Made by a program: the position numbers and the translations under genes | The notes under the pieces: generated by a model | Database searches by the model: none | The model's input: the letters and a program-made list of their open reading frames with translations, nothing else | Told to the model about the DNA's origin: nothing | In this document: piece after piece, positions 10,501-19,100 of the stretch | How the letters are laid out: each line of letters starts with the position of its first letter | How positions within the stretch are numbered: the stretch's first letter is position 1 | Assembly: GCF_007990755.1 (NCBI RefSeq) | Contig: NZ_BJXA01000018.1 | Span: 1-64,000, forward strand | Source of the DNA: Nocardia ninae NBRC 108245 | GTDB taxonomy: Bacteria; Actinomycetota; Actinomycetes; Mycobacteriales; Mycobacteriaceae | Direction: 5' to 3' | Length of the DNA: 64,000 bases

Positions 10501-11583
10501 GACCAATTCGGCACCCCGGGCACGGTCGCCCGTCACCTCATGGAACGTCGGCGGCGCCGTGGTGGACGGCGCGGTCACGATCAGCGTGGCCTCGGCCAAA
10601 CCGTAGACCGGCTGATGGGATTCGGCGCGGAATCCGGCCCGGCCGAAGGTCTCGGTGAACCGCCGCACCGTCGCGGGGCGCACCGGTTCGGAGCCGTTGA
10701 ACGCTACTCGCCAGCTACTGAGATCGAACCGCTCGAGCTGTTCCGGCGCGATCCGGCGCACGCACAGTTCATAAGCGAAGTTCGGACCACCGCTGGTGTG
10801 CGCGCGATAGGTGCTGATCGCTTGCAGCCACCGCTCGGGCCGCTGCAGGAAATGCAGCGGCGACATCAGCACGGAGTCGGCGCCGAGATACACCGTGTGC
10901 AGCAGCGGCGCGATGAGGCCCATGTCGTGGTACATCGGCAGCCAGCTGGCGAAAAGCGCACCGTCCCAGCCGTCCGCCAGCACCCGATCATGGCCGAGCC
11001 CGGCGACGAGCGCACGCTGGTTGTGCAGCAGGTTCTCATGGGTGAGCAGGACGCCGCGCGGCGCGCTCGTCGAGCCGGAGGTGTACTGAATGAACGCGAC
11101 CGACTCCGCGCCCACTTCCGGCTCGCGCCACTGTGCCGCCTGGTCATCGGCGATCTCATCGGTGGCCAGCCACCGCACACCGGCCAGCTCGGGAATCTCC
11201 GCACACAGCGCCGCCGAATCCGCGACCACCCGCCGCGGCGCGAGCACCACCTCGACCTCGGCGTGCGCGACCATCCGGCGCAGCCGCCGCAGCGAACGGT
11301 TCTCCCATTCCGGCAGCGGCGCGGGCACGGCAACCACACCCGCTGCGAGGCAGCCGAAGAACGCTTCGGCAAACTCCGGGCCAGCCGGGTACAGCAGCAG
11401 CGCCCGCTGCGGAAGCCCCTCTTGCAGAGCGGCCGCGATCGCCCGAGCGCGGGTACCCAGGCCCGCGTACGAGATCTCGCGGACGACACCGTCGACGTCA
11501 CCGCTGTCCAGGAACCGGTACACCAGATCGGTCGGCCGCTTCTCGACCTGGGCGAACAGGGTGTCGACGAAAGTGTTGTGCAC
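1507..11583 (-). CDS. Hybrid FAAL-PKS-C-FkbH megasynthase (FAAL-ACP-KS-AT-DH-KR-ACP-C-FkbH)
   Basis: The 3358-residue assembly-line protein activates a fatty acid and extends it once. Domains by approximate residue: FAAL 1-575 (P-loop YTSGSTSAPRG, FAAL signature GRRKDLLIIDGRNHYP); ACP 595-665 (Ser625); KS 690-1115 (Cys862, His997, His1037); AT 1220-1510 (GHSQG, Ser1311); DH 1580-1850 (His1616, Asp1783); KR 1880-2210 (Ser2163, Tyr2177, LDD at 2120-2122, typical of B-type KRs); ACP 2305-2390 (Ser2345); condensation domain 2405-2825 (HHSMSD, 2536-2541); FkbH-like HAD domain 2835-3350. There is no enoylreductase, so one KS cycle should give a 2-enoyl chain if the DH works. The DH motif has Asn in place of the usual Gly four residues after the His, and the AT specificity motif reads FAGH rather than HAFH or YASH, so the extender is uncertain; GHSQG leans to methylmalonyl. 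The GTG start is preceded by AGAGGA eight to nine bases upstream. The gene overlaps the downstream reductase gene. Confidence 0.9.
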   Translation of the reverse strand: MHNTFVDTLFAQVEKRPTDLVYRFLDSGDVDGVVREISYAGLGTRARAIAAALQEGLPQRALLLYPAGPEFAEAFFGCLAAGVVAVPAPLPEWENRSLRRLRRMVAHAEVEVVLAPRRVVADSAALCAEIPELAGVRWLATDEIADDQAAQWREPEVGAESVAFIQYTSGSTSAPRGVLLTHENLLHNQRALVAGLGHDRVLADGWDGALFASWLPMYHDMGLIAPLLHTVYLGADSVLMSPLHFLQRPERWLQAISTYRAHTSGGPNFAYELCVRRIAPEQLERFDLSSWRVAFNGSEPVRPATVRRFTETFGRAGFRAESHQPVYGLAEATLIVTAPSTTAPPTFHEVTGDRARGAELVGVGPAAAGMSIAIVDPEHGVEQAEGVEGEIWVAGNSVAAGYFRDEQATAEVFGATLPGDDRHYLRTGDLGLCSGGELFVTGRRKDLLIIDGRNHYPQDLEATVEAAHDAVRAGCVAAFSVDLGLDGEQPVVVAEVRGEDLVELEGAVRAAVATEHGLNLAAVLLIRPGTIFKTSSGKIQRSACRAAYLSGELLTLLAGAVRSPEDELDDYDPEAVTEEPAAVAEDQPSAESLRAWLVTAIARHADLDPERIDIHRPLVEFGLGSADLVELVVDLSDFVGRFLDTNLFFDHPTIDGVATVLASVVGGEPSTSEPETAGTVHVTTDDIDDADDDAIAILSMSCRFPGGADSPEALWRLLDGNGDAITDMPAGRWDIDGLYDPDTSAPGKAYTFRGGYVDGIDRFDAAFFGIGPREATVMDPQQRMMLQLSWEAIERSGRDPRSLQGSATGVYLGVYSTGYLADPAPEQLNGQVGTGLSPSVASGRISYTLGLHGPAVTLDTACSSSIVATHLAMQALRAGECDLALAGGATLLMSPTAHIELCRLGVLSPTGRSAPFAAAADGTVWAEGAGLLLLKRLGDARRDGDRVLAVIRGSAVNQDGRSQGLSAPNGAAQEQVLRSALRVSGLAPHEIDYVEAHGTGTALGDPIEARALARVFGPGRDPERPLGLGSLKSNVGHTQAAAGVGSIIKLVLALQHERIPATLNASVPSPQVDWASSGLAVQAQPMPWRRGDRPRRAGVSAFGLSGTNAHLILEEAPAEPAPVAAADTRGVVLLPISARSQASLQGQAERLLDRVVADPGLEPGPVARALALQRTQFERRAVAVAADRDEMIGALRDLVDGRSSANAVLGAGAVLTNAKTAFVFPGQGAQWVGMARDMLADSAAFRAEFEQCDKAFGAHTGWSLVDKLTTMTAADLIDFPVVQPLLFATMAALAASWRAVGVTPDAVIGHSQGEIAAAYCAGVLELSDAARIVLTRSRLMQAIAEPGAMAMIGLPEAEVAPRLAAFDGRVSVAAVNVRRSTIVAGEQAAVEELLAEFDQAGTYTRLGASGPGFAGHCRLIESIRDPFAVELAGMTADVPATQWYSTVTGEPVTGAPIGPDYWYRNARETVRFGATIERMIADGYRYFVELGVHPSLAAAVQTVSEEISREVVSVGSLVRDQDGPTCLARAQAALYVAGHELDWTRLVPEHGRVELPTYAFDERRFWTEGANRDTTSLGLADAAHPVLGAVVPQPDSGGVSLTGRLSRQQQPWVTDHAGPNAVLLPGAALVEMAVRAGDEADAPMLRELVLRAPLLVPERGAVQIQTVVGGADAEERRTVRIYARDDNDADAQWLLHADGVLGTDFEQAPPQADSSAWPPVDAVRVDVEALYAELFARGHQYGPLFRAMRAAWRRDSEIFVEVELAEAAHGDAAKFGIHPALLDAALHATALFAADGAHAMLPFVWTDVALWATGATALRVRLTRSGPDTVTMAATDRTGRPVVSVGSVLLRPVAAAQWDAASNAPAFRRMFRMEWSERALSAPDRTLTIGDWGSAASETVDALIVPVSEGDSPRQVHDIAQQMLATLQTILGDSRFEKATLVVRTRGAVALPGADSPNPAGAVVWGLVRSAQSENPGRIVLIDSTDPDIDIPALVATGEQQLAVRDGVAFVPRLARLPENAARVADRVSLGDGAVLVTGAPGRLGSALARHLADTYGVRDLVLVSRRGIDGPGGAELRDDLESRGVRARFARCDIADRAALAQLLDGLALAGVIHAACVLDDSTFAALTPAQLDAALRPKVDAAHHLHELTADRELSLFVLFSAAGGLFGTPGQANYAAANAYLDALALRRRALGLPAQSLVWGAWEVDMHDHMSQADIRRITRAGIRAFSVPEGMACFDAALRLDDPILVPLLLDTDVLRRGPAVPPLLRGLVRRAPRRAVADHATVDAAAGTRFAEQLRAVPRAEAVTMAMIAMAEWTGQVLGHSGSDTVAAEETFQSLGLDSLMAVELRNKVREHTGVTVPLGAMLAEQNLTELAEYLVAEVLRQSASDGAGTAAAEVPDVETLPVTRDMMRLLRTEQLGIPSAAQTGGVAVRVAARITRSQLEEALARLARRHAALRTTIAPSEEHGRQLEIRREPGALAGWRDLDHLDDAVAQEHFRALMARPFDLTTGPLWRFELLNAESADQVVLFGAHHSMSDVQSMLLVAGELAAELSGAPLDDTVTNRDMHQLLAAQPSKRAGDDAAVTRWRAAFAGARRLELTLAQPRPAQRSYGAGSVALDMPAGLHDRVADRARDLGITPAAVFLGALTMLLARRQQVDRFALAVPVDTRMHADATDAVGYFGVPVPFPAAVSAGDLVTDVLRRTGERLRTLLAPGAGFADVLAALATEGLYRENAPLIEVYFNYLRANSAVAPVEVVPVSTGYSDLDLMVAVLPDTGQVWFTYNSDIIDARACTEFGTEYLATVAAAVADPGAPARPETLARQSDSGVRAALAATFTLGRLPELMVAASSDSTAITVAEAPYHHVLSCLRDPSGVFAQPSTALGIVLLRATDLERFGAVSDELLTELAAEYPAAVREVAERTRRPLIVGLLPSARPAERLLAWERLVAERLSDVPGVAVLEPTAWTRHHPVGQPFDDRTEILAHLPFTPEFQAAVALTLVATVGAVTEPAPKVIAVDGDDTLWSGTAGEIGAAAVAFDAPRRALARRLAQWRAAGTLLVLVSNNDEDVVQAILDRPDSPLRPADFAAVSTGWDGKPERLTEVARTLGLGLDSFCYLDDNPVEVARMRAQLPEVLSVTCPPADEVTDFLARLWPMVPIAATAEDRTRADFYRQEQQRDSARATAEFAEFLAQLKLEVEVEPLADATLERARQLVRRTTQFTLSAVTVDDLDRWRAEGEVWTATARDRFGEYGLISVLALRVDADCLVISGWQLSCRALGRGVEERLLGWVADRGEALGCTTVRISVEHTVRNEPARRLVGRLGGSADEQRLDISVTPDRLREFRSWATNDAEVAP
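1530..3081 (-). other. FkbH-like glyceryl-loading HAD domain within the PKS protein
   Basis: This is the C-terminal domain of the megasynthase, about residues 2835-3350. The HAD catalytic elements look complete: DGDDTLW (Asp3021 and Asp3023), Ser3066 in VSNND, Lys3099 and the acidic LDDNP at 3120-3124. The FkbH-specific C-terminal landmarks TTQF, SCRALGRGVE and TVRNEPAR are present. Characterised FkbH proteins take 1,3-bisphosphoglycerate, remove the phosphate and place a glyceryl unit on a carrier protein. Here the domain sits between a condensation domain and, on the next protein, a carrier with thioester reductase, which is where a normal NRPS module has its adenylation domain. Family membership is a motif-based call. 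That it loads glycerate rather than another three-carbon acid is inferred. Confidence 0.78.
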
Positions 11584-11835
11584 GAGCTGCTTCCTCTAAC
11601 GGTGGAGCCTGAATTCGGCCGGTCCTGGTCCCCTGATCTACGAGGAGTGGCACACGGTGCGTTGTGACTGTCAGTGCCACAATATAGCTGCCGGTACGCC
11701 GGTCTCCGACCTCCACAAGATCAACAACGCGCTGGTCGGACCCCCGAAAAATAGGGGCAGCAACGTCACGGGCACCGTTGCCGCCGCGTCGATTTCGGGT
11801 TTGCGCGCAGCCGAACCACCGGTCAGGATGGCCCA
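11584..11835. promoter_or_regulatory. Divergent intergenic region between PKS and P450 genes
   Basis: These 252 bp separate the GTG start of the PKS gene (minus strand) from the GTG start of the P450 (plus strand), so both promoters should lie here. Two perfect inverted repeats are visible: GTGGCAC/GTGCCAC at 11647-11653 and 11674-11680, and GCAACG/CGTTGC at 11760-11765 and 11776-11781. The first pair flanks an AT-richer stretch (CACAATATAG). No convincing -10/-35 pair could be assigned, and no protein-coding ORF is credible. A shared operator for a regulator of the locus is possible but unproven. Confidence 0.5.
11647..11680. repeat. Inverted repeat GTGGCAC-N20-GTGCCAC
   Basis: A perfect 7-bp inverted repeat with a 20-bp spacer lies in the PKS/P450 divergent promoter region, about 65-95 bp upstream of the PKS start. 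The half-site spacing of 27 bp centre to centre is longer than a usual dimer site, so this could be two operators or chance. Confidence 0.4.
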
Positions 11836-13164
11836 GTGCCACAGACCTCCGTATCGCTGCGCGATCTGCCCCGCCTCCGCAATCGCCACCTCGGGCAGAT
11901 CGGCGGACTGATGCGGCCAGGCACCCACGAGTCCCCGCTGCTGGGGCTCGGCGAGCGGTTCGTCATCTCGCCGCCGGGCTTTCCGACCATGCTGGTCACC
12001 TACGACATGGACGACGTGCGCGACCTGTTCACCAACCACGACGACTTCTCGATCGGCCAGGTGCTGAGCCGGTTCTCCAGCCACGACCAGATGTTCGGCA
12101 AGCAGACCCTGATCTTCCTCGACGGCGACGAACACCGCCGCGAACGCAAGCTGTTCGCCCCGCCGTTCCAGAGCAAGGCGCTGCGGTCCTACGAAGAACT
12201 CATGGTCGAGGTGGTCGAACGCGAGCTGCCCAAGTGGCCGGTCGGCGAGGAGTTCGAGTTTCTGACTGCGGGTTACGATCTGGCTATCGGAGTGTTGCTC
12301 GGCGTCGTCTTCGGTGATGTCGCGCCGGTCCGCAGAGACCGGCTCGAGCGCGCGGTGAAGGCGTGGTTCGGCGAGATCGAAAGCCGCGGGTTCCTCGCGG
12401 TCACCCTCATCACCCCCCTGGTCGGCGGTTACACGCTGCCCTACCCGCCGCTGCGGCGCCGTCAAGCCGAGGTCGATGCCCTCATCATCGAGGAGATCGC
12501 GGCCCGGCGCGCCACGCCCGGCGACGCGACCGCCCGAAAAGACGTGCTGTCCCGCTACGTCGGCACCGAACTGGACCAGCACGACGACGCCGCGCTGGCG
12601 CGCAACATGCGCGGCATCCTGCTCGGCGCCTACGAGACCACCGCGATCACCCTCGGCTGGATCGCCGCCATGCTGGCCGGCCACCCCGCGGCCATGGCCG
12701 AACTGGACGCGGCCATCGACGCGGGCGACAGCGCCCGCCTCGACGCCTACCTCGACGCCGTGGTCGCCGAGACGATGCGGCTGCGCCCGGTCTCGCCGTT
12801 CACCGGCCGACGGGCGTTGCGCGACACCGTGATCAACGGCGTGCACATCCCCAAGGGCGCCATCGTCATCGTCCCGATCCTGCTGATCCACGAATCACCG
12901 CGGCACTACCAGGATCCGATGACCTTCCGTCCCGAGCGCTTCCTCGACGAGCGACCCAGCGGCCACACCTGGCTCACCTTCGGGGCGGGCCCGCACCGCT
13001 GCCTCGGCGCCCAGTTCGCCCTCGCCGAGGCGCGCATCCTCTTCCGCGTCGTCCTCGAGAACCGGCGCATCGCACCGGCTCCCGGCCCGATCGAACCGCC
13101 GCGCCGCTATCACACCGGCCTGAGCCCGGTGCACAACGCCCGAATCACGTTGCTGCCCCGCTGA
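11836..13164 (+). CDS. Cytochrome P450 monooxygenase
   Basis: This 442-residue soluble P450 presumably oxidises an intermediate or product of the adjacent assembly lines using an external ferredoxin/reductase; no redox partner is present in the window. Visible signatures are the I-helix GAYETTA with its acid-Thr pair (about residues 274-280), the K-helix ETMRLRP (about 313-319), PERF and the heme loop FGAGPHRCLG with the cysteine ligand (about 381-390). The length is typical. The GTG start follows AGGA by seven bases; a nearby ATG at 11828 is out of frame. The gene diverges from the PKS gene and converges on the second NRPS gene with only nine bases between the stops and no obvious terminator. 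Likely roles are hydroxylation of the acyl chain or an aliphatic residue. Family is certain; substrate is unknown. Confidence 0.93.
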   Translation: MPQTSVSLRDLPRLRNRHLGQIGGLMRPGTHESPLLGLGERFVISPPGFPTMLVTYDMDDVRDLFTNHDDFSIGQVLSRFSSHDQMFGKQTLIFLDGDEHRRERKLFAPPFQSKALRSYEELMVEVVERELPKWPVGEEFEFLTAGYDLAIGVLLGVVFGDVAPVRRDRLERAVKAWFGEIESRGFLAVTLITPLVGGYTLPYPPLRRRQAEVDALIIEEIAARRATPGDATARKDVLSRYVGTELDQHDDAALARNMRGILLGAYETTAITLGWIAAMLAGHPAAMAELDAAIDAGDSARLDAYLDAVVAETMRLRPVSPFTGRRALRDTVINGVHIPKGAIVIVPILLIHESPRHYQDPMTFRPERFLDERPSGHTWLTFGAGPHRCLGAQFALAEARILFRVVLENRRIAPAPGPIEPPRRYHTGLSPVHNARITLLPR

Positions 13165-13173
13165 TCCGGGCCA

Positions 13174-16100
13174 CTACAAGAGGGTGTTCAGTATTCGGCC
13201 CACCACGCTCATCATTTCCGGGCGGTCGAAGTCGCCGTGCGCACAGTCCATCTCGATGACTTCGATGTGGCCGCCGATGTAGGAGCGCCAGGCTGCTTCG
13301 AGCTCGGTCTCGGCGTCGACGGTGCGGTTGCCTTCCGCATCGAGGGTGGCGCCGAAGATCGTCAGGTCGCCGTCGTAGAACGGCGAGGAGTAGCCTTCCC
13401 ACAGTTTGCAGTTGTTGACGAGCACCGTCGTCAGCCGCTGTACCAATTCCTGGATGACCGGAGCGTCGAGCTGGTCGCCGAACCTGTCGTCGGCCCAGGC
13501 CTTGACGCCGGCCATCGCCTCCTCCTCGGTCACGTCGGAATCGGCGGCCGACCCCTGCGGCGGCTGGCTGTCCATCACGGCGACGAAGCCGACTTCCAGT
13601 CCCCGTCGGGACAATTCGGCCGCCATGGCCTGCGCGACCACGCCGCCGTAGGACCAGCCGAGCAGATAGTAAGGACCCTCGCTCTGGAGTGTCTGTATCC
13701 GATCGATGTAGTCCGCGACCATCTCCGCCATCGAACCCGCGGTCGGGCCACCGTCCAGGCCACGGGATTGAATGGCGTATACCGGCCGGTCCGGCAGGTG
13801 CCGTCCGAGCTGCTGGTAGAACCAGCCGAGGCCACCGCCGGGGTGCAGGCACCACAGCGGTTCGCGCGAACCGGAACTCTTCAGCGTCAGCACCGGATCG
13901 AAATCCGTTCCGACGGCACCACCTTCGTCGAGCCGGGCCGCCAATTTGTCGACGGTCGGGGCGTCGAAGATCACCCGGACCGGGACGTCGACGCCCAGCA
14001 CGGCCCGGAGCCGACTGGTGAGGCGGGTGGCCAGCAGCGAATGGCCGCCCAGCGCGAAGAAGTCATCATCGATCCCCACTCGGTCCAGTCCGAGGATCTC
14101 GGCGAACAACGCCGTCAGCATTCGCTCCCGCTCGTTGCGCGGGGCGCGATACTCGCTGGCGGACAACAGCTCCGGGTCCGGCAGCGCGCTGCGGTCGAGC
14201 TTCCCGTTCGCCGTCAACGGCAGGCTGTCCAGCACCATGACCGTGGCGGGCACCATGAACTCCGGCAACCGCTCGCCCGCCCACCGGCGCACATCGGCGG
14301 ACAGCACGCTCGCCTGCGGACTGTTGGCATACTTCGCCAGGTCCGCCGCAGGGTCCGAAGTGCGGTACACATCGGTCAGCGGGCGGTGCTCGGCGGTGGC
14401 TTCGAGGAAGACCGCGTCCATTCGGCCGGCGATCGCAGACCAGGTGACGACCGTGGTGTATCCGCAGTCCTGCCCCAGGAGATGCAGGTCCTCCGGCAAC
14501 GCGCCCGCCCGTTCGTCATCCGAGCCGAGCACGCCTTCGAAACCGACGCCGGACGTAGCCGTGCCGGGCAGACCCGCCCGGATCTGTTCGGTGGCCTCGA
14601 TTTCGGCGAACAACCCGGCGTGCGGAATCCCGGTGACTCGAACGCCGTCACCGTGCCGGACCTGGAGAACGGAGCGCACCTGGTCGAGGTCGGTGAACTC
14701 GACTGCCGGGATGTCGGCGACGGACAGCTGCTCCGCCGGATCCTTGTGCAGCACAATGTCATAGCGATACCGGGTCAGCTCGTTGACCGAGAACCCGCGC
14801 TTGAGCTGAATGTCGACGGCACCGAAACCGTTGACCTCCCGGCAGACACCCGCGAAATACTCCGGCGCCAACAGCAACTCCTGCTCGGCGGCCATATCTC
14901 GGCGTACTCGATCACGCACCGTCGCCGGGTCCGCCTCGCCGTTGCGCGCGAGCTGTACGGCAGTCGTGAACTCCTCCAGCAGGCTCAAATTGCGGATGTC
15001 ACCGAGGAACACCGCACCGCCCGGCGCGAGCAGCGCCGAGACCTGTTCGAGCACCCGACGCAGATAGCCTTCGCCGGGGAAGTACTGGACCACCGAGTTC
15101 AACACCACGGTGTCGAAGTGGTTCTCCGGCAGTCCGGTGGTGTCGTCGGCGCCGCGCACGCTCAGCACGACGCGGTCGACCCAGTCCTCGTGCAGCTCGT
15201 TCAGCCGCTGTCGCAGCGTGGTGATGGTCGGGGCGGAGAAGTCCGTGGCCCAGTATTCGGCGCACTCCGGGGCCACCTGGGACAGCAGCAAGCCCGATCC
15301 GACGCCGATCTCGAGGACCCGCTTGGGCCGCAGGCCGAGAATCCGCTCGACGGTGGCCGACCGCCATTCCCGCATCTGGTCCAGCGGAATGGCGGAGCCG
15401 GTGTAGCTGCTGTTCCAGCCACCGAAATCCGAACCGAACGGGACAAGGTCGGCGTCTTCGTCCGTGCCACCGTCGGCCTCGTCGGGCGCGGAGTACAGGT
15501 CGTCGTAGACCCGGCGCCACTGGCCGACCAGCTCGTCCTCGCCCACCGCCGGTCCGGACCGGTCCGGCACCACATAGCCGATCAGCTGTTTGCCGCCGGT
15601 GTCGGTCTCGCGGGCGACGACCACCGCTTGCGACACCGAAGGATACTGCGCCAGTACGGTTTCGACTTCGCCGGGCTCGACGCGGAAGCCGCGGATCTTG
15701 ACCTGATCGTCGACGCGGCCGACGAACTCCAGCGCGCCCGACGAAGTCCACCGCACCACGTCACCGGTGCGATACAACCGACCGCCTGTCGGATCGAACG
15801 GGTCGGCAACGAAGCGTGTCGAGGTCAATCCCGCTCGACCCCGATAGCCTCGGGCCAACTGCGCACCCGCCACATACAACTCACCGGCGACTCCCACCGG
15901 CACCGGCAGCAAGCCCGAATCCAGGACATACGCCCGCATATTGATCAGCGGCCGCCCGATCGGCACGGACCCTTCCGCATCGGCGTCGGCAGTGAATGTT
16001 GTGGCGAACACAGTGGTTTCGGTCGGTCCGTAACCATTGACCACCTCGATATCGGCGGCCACGTTCCGCACTCTGCGTGCCAAGGCCGAGGAGAGTTCGG

Positions 16101-19100
16101 CGCCGCCCGCGATCACCTGGGCCAAGCCGTCGAAGGCATTGCCTGGCACTGCTTCGGCCCGCTCCACCAGCACCGACAGCAGCGCCGGTGTCGCGAACAT
16201 TCTCGTCACCGACCGGGTGGCGACCAGCTCGAGCATTTCGCCCGGGTCCGAACGCAATTCACTCGCCAACACCAGTCCACCACCGGCGCACAACGCCGCC
16301 CACATCTCGTAGGTCGAGGCGTCGAAAGCCATCGAGGAGTGGACGAGCACCCGCTCGGACGGGCCGGTCAACCAGCCCTGCGAGACGTGATTGACCACGT
16401 TACGGTGCGTGACGCCAACACCTTTGGGGATACCGGTCGAACCGGAGGTGTAGATCACGTACACCAGGTTCTGCGGCCGCACCACCTGATCGAGGTCGGC
16501 CGTAGCTGGTTCATTCAGGGTTTCGTCCAGATACAGCCGCGGTGTGGAGTCATCGGGCAAGGCGTCCGCGGTCCCCCGGTCGGTGACGACTACGACCGGA
16601 TCGGCATCGGCGAGGATGAACGCCAGCCGATCCGACGGGTAGGCCGGGTCGATCGGCAAGTACCCACCGCCTGCCTTCCATACCGCCAGCAACGCCACGA
16701 TCAACTCCACCGACCGCGGGACCGCGACCGCGACAATGCTGTCGGAGCCGACGCCACGCGAAACCAGAACCCGGGCAAGGGATTCAGCACGATGGTCGAG
16801 TTCTCGATATGACACCTCGGTGTCCGCGCAAACCACCGCCACCGCCTCCGGACTCCGAGCGACCTGCGCCTCGAACAAACCGATCACGGTGAGATCGGGG
16901 TCGATGGCTACCGTGGTGTCGTTCCACCGCCGCAACACCACTTCGCGCTCGTCGGCGTCGAGTACCTCGATCGACCGCACCGACATACCCGGATCCGCTA
17001 CGGCCGACCGCAATACGTGCACGAACCGCGCGGCGATCGCCTCGACCGTGGACCGATCGAACAACTCCGTCGCGTATTCGATGAGCCCGTTCCACGGCAG
17101 CCCCGCCGGGGTATCGGCGATATTGAAGAACAGGTCGAACCGCGAGGCGGCCAACGACGCGTTGTAGGGCTCGAACCCGACGCCCGGCAACTCCAAGTTG
17201 GCCAGGCTGTTGTTCTGGAACGCCAGCGTCACCTGGAACAGCGCGTGATGGGCCGCCGAGCGGGTCGGGTTGAGCAACTCGACCAGCAACTCGAACGGCG
17301 CGTCCTGATTCTCGTAGGCGGCCAGCGCTTTCGCCCTGACCTGACCGAGGACCTCGGTGAACGCCGCCCCCGGCGCCAGCCGCGTCCGCAGCACCCAGGT
17401 ATTGACGAAGAAGCCGACCAGGTCCGACAGCGCCTCATCGGTGCGGCCCGCGATCGGTGAGCCGAGCGGAATATCCTCGCCTGCACCGAGTTTGAACAAC
17501 AGCACGGCCAGCGCCGACTGCAACACCATCGATACCGTGGCGCCCTCGCGCGCCGCCAGCCGCTCCACCCCGAGCCGCGTTTCCACGTCGATGTCGAACA
17601 GCACCATGTCGCCGCGGTAGCTGGCGACCCGTGGGCGCGGCCGGTCGGTCGGCAGTCGCAACTGCTCCGGCAGCCCTTCGAGTTCGGCACGCCAGTACTC
17701 GAACTGCCGCAACAGCAGGCTGTCGGGATCTTCCGGCGACCCGAGCAGTTCCCGCTGCCAGAGCGTGTAATCGACGTATTGCACTGGCAGCGGCGCCCAC
17801 TCCGGCGCCCGATCCGCCAGCCGGGCCGCGTAGGCCACCGACAGGTCCCGCAGCAGCGGCGCCATCGACCAGCCGTCACCGGCGATGTGGTGGATCAGCA
17901 ACACCACCACACAGTCGTCCGCGCCGGGACGCACCACCGTGACCCGGATCGGGATCTGGTTGGACAGGTCGAACCCGTAGCGCACGGCCATGGCCACCGC
18001 CGCATCCAACTCGGCCGGGTCCGTGTCGGTGACGACCACCGGCACCTCGACCGAGTCCGCATCGAGCACCTGCTGGGCAGGCATGCCGTCGGCTTCGACG
18101 AAGACGGTGCGCAGACTCTCGTGCCGTGCGATCACATCGGCGATCGCCGCGCTCAACACCGGCACCTCCAGCCCGCGCATCCGCACCGCGACCGGGATGT
18201 TGTAGGTCGCCGACGGCCCTTCCAAGCGGTGGATGAACCACAGTCGCCGCTGGGCGTACGACGTCGGGACCACGTCCGGCCGCGAGCGGGCCAGCAGCGC
18301 GGGGCGCAGTTGCGCGTCGGCATCGAGCCGAGTCGCCAACTGCGCCACCGTCGGCGCCTCGAAGACCGCCCGGATCGGCACCTCGATCCCGAGCGCCACC
18401 CGGATCCGGCTGGCCAGCCGGGTGGCCAGCAGCGAATGGCCGCCCAACTCGAAGAAGTTGTCATCGATGCCCACCCGGTCACGGCCGAGCACCTCGCCGA
18501 ACAACCCGGCCAGCACCCGTTCGTCGTCGCTGCGGGGCGCGCGGTACTGCGCCGACGAGGTGAACTCCGGTGTCGGCAGGGCCTTGCGATCGAGTTTTCC
18601 GCTCACGGTCAGCGGCACCGAGTCGATCACCAGCACCGCTGCGGGCACCATGTATTCGGGCAGCAGGTCCGCGGCGAACCGGCGCACCTGCCGCGGATCG
18701 ACCGCAGCCGAGCTCGTCCGGTCGGGCACCACATAACCGACCAGCTGTTTACCGCCGGTGTCGGTGTCGTGCGCCACCACGACCGCCCGCGATACCGAAG
18801 GATGCTGAGCCAGCACGCTCTCGACCTCGCCGGGCTCGATCCGGAAGCCGCGGATCTTGACCTGATCGTCGACCCGGCCGAGGAACTCCAACTGCCCGGA
18901 ACGGTTCCAGCGCACCACGTCGCCGGTGCGGTACAGCCGACCGCCGCCCGCCGGATCGAAGGGATCGGCCACGAATCGGGCTGCCGTCATCCCCGGGCGG
19001 CCGTAATACCCACGGGCCGTTTGGGTTCCGGCCACATACAGCTCACCCGCGACACCTACCGGAACCGGTGCCAACCACGAATCCAGCACGAAGGCGCGCA

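Noticed and set aside
13150-13180. Terminator between the convergent P450 and NRPS genes
   Set aside because: Only nine bases separate the stops and no stem-loop with a T-run is visible.
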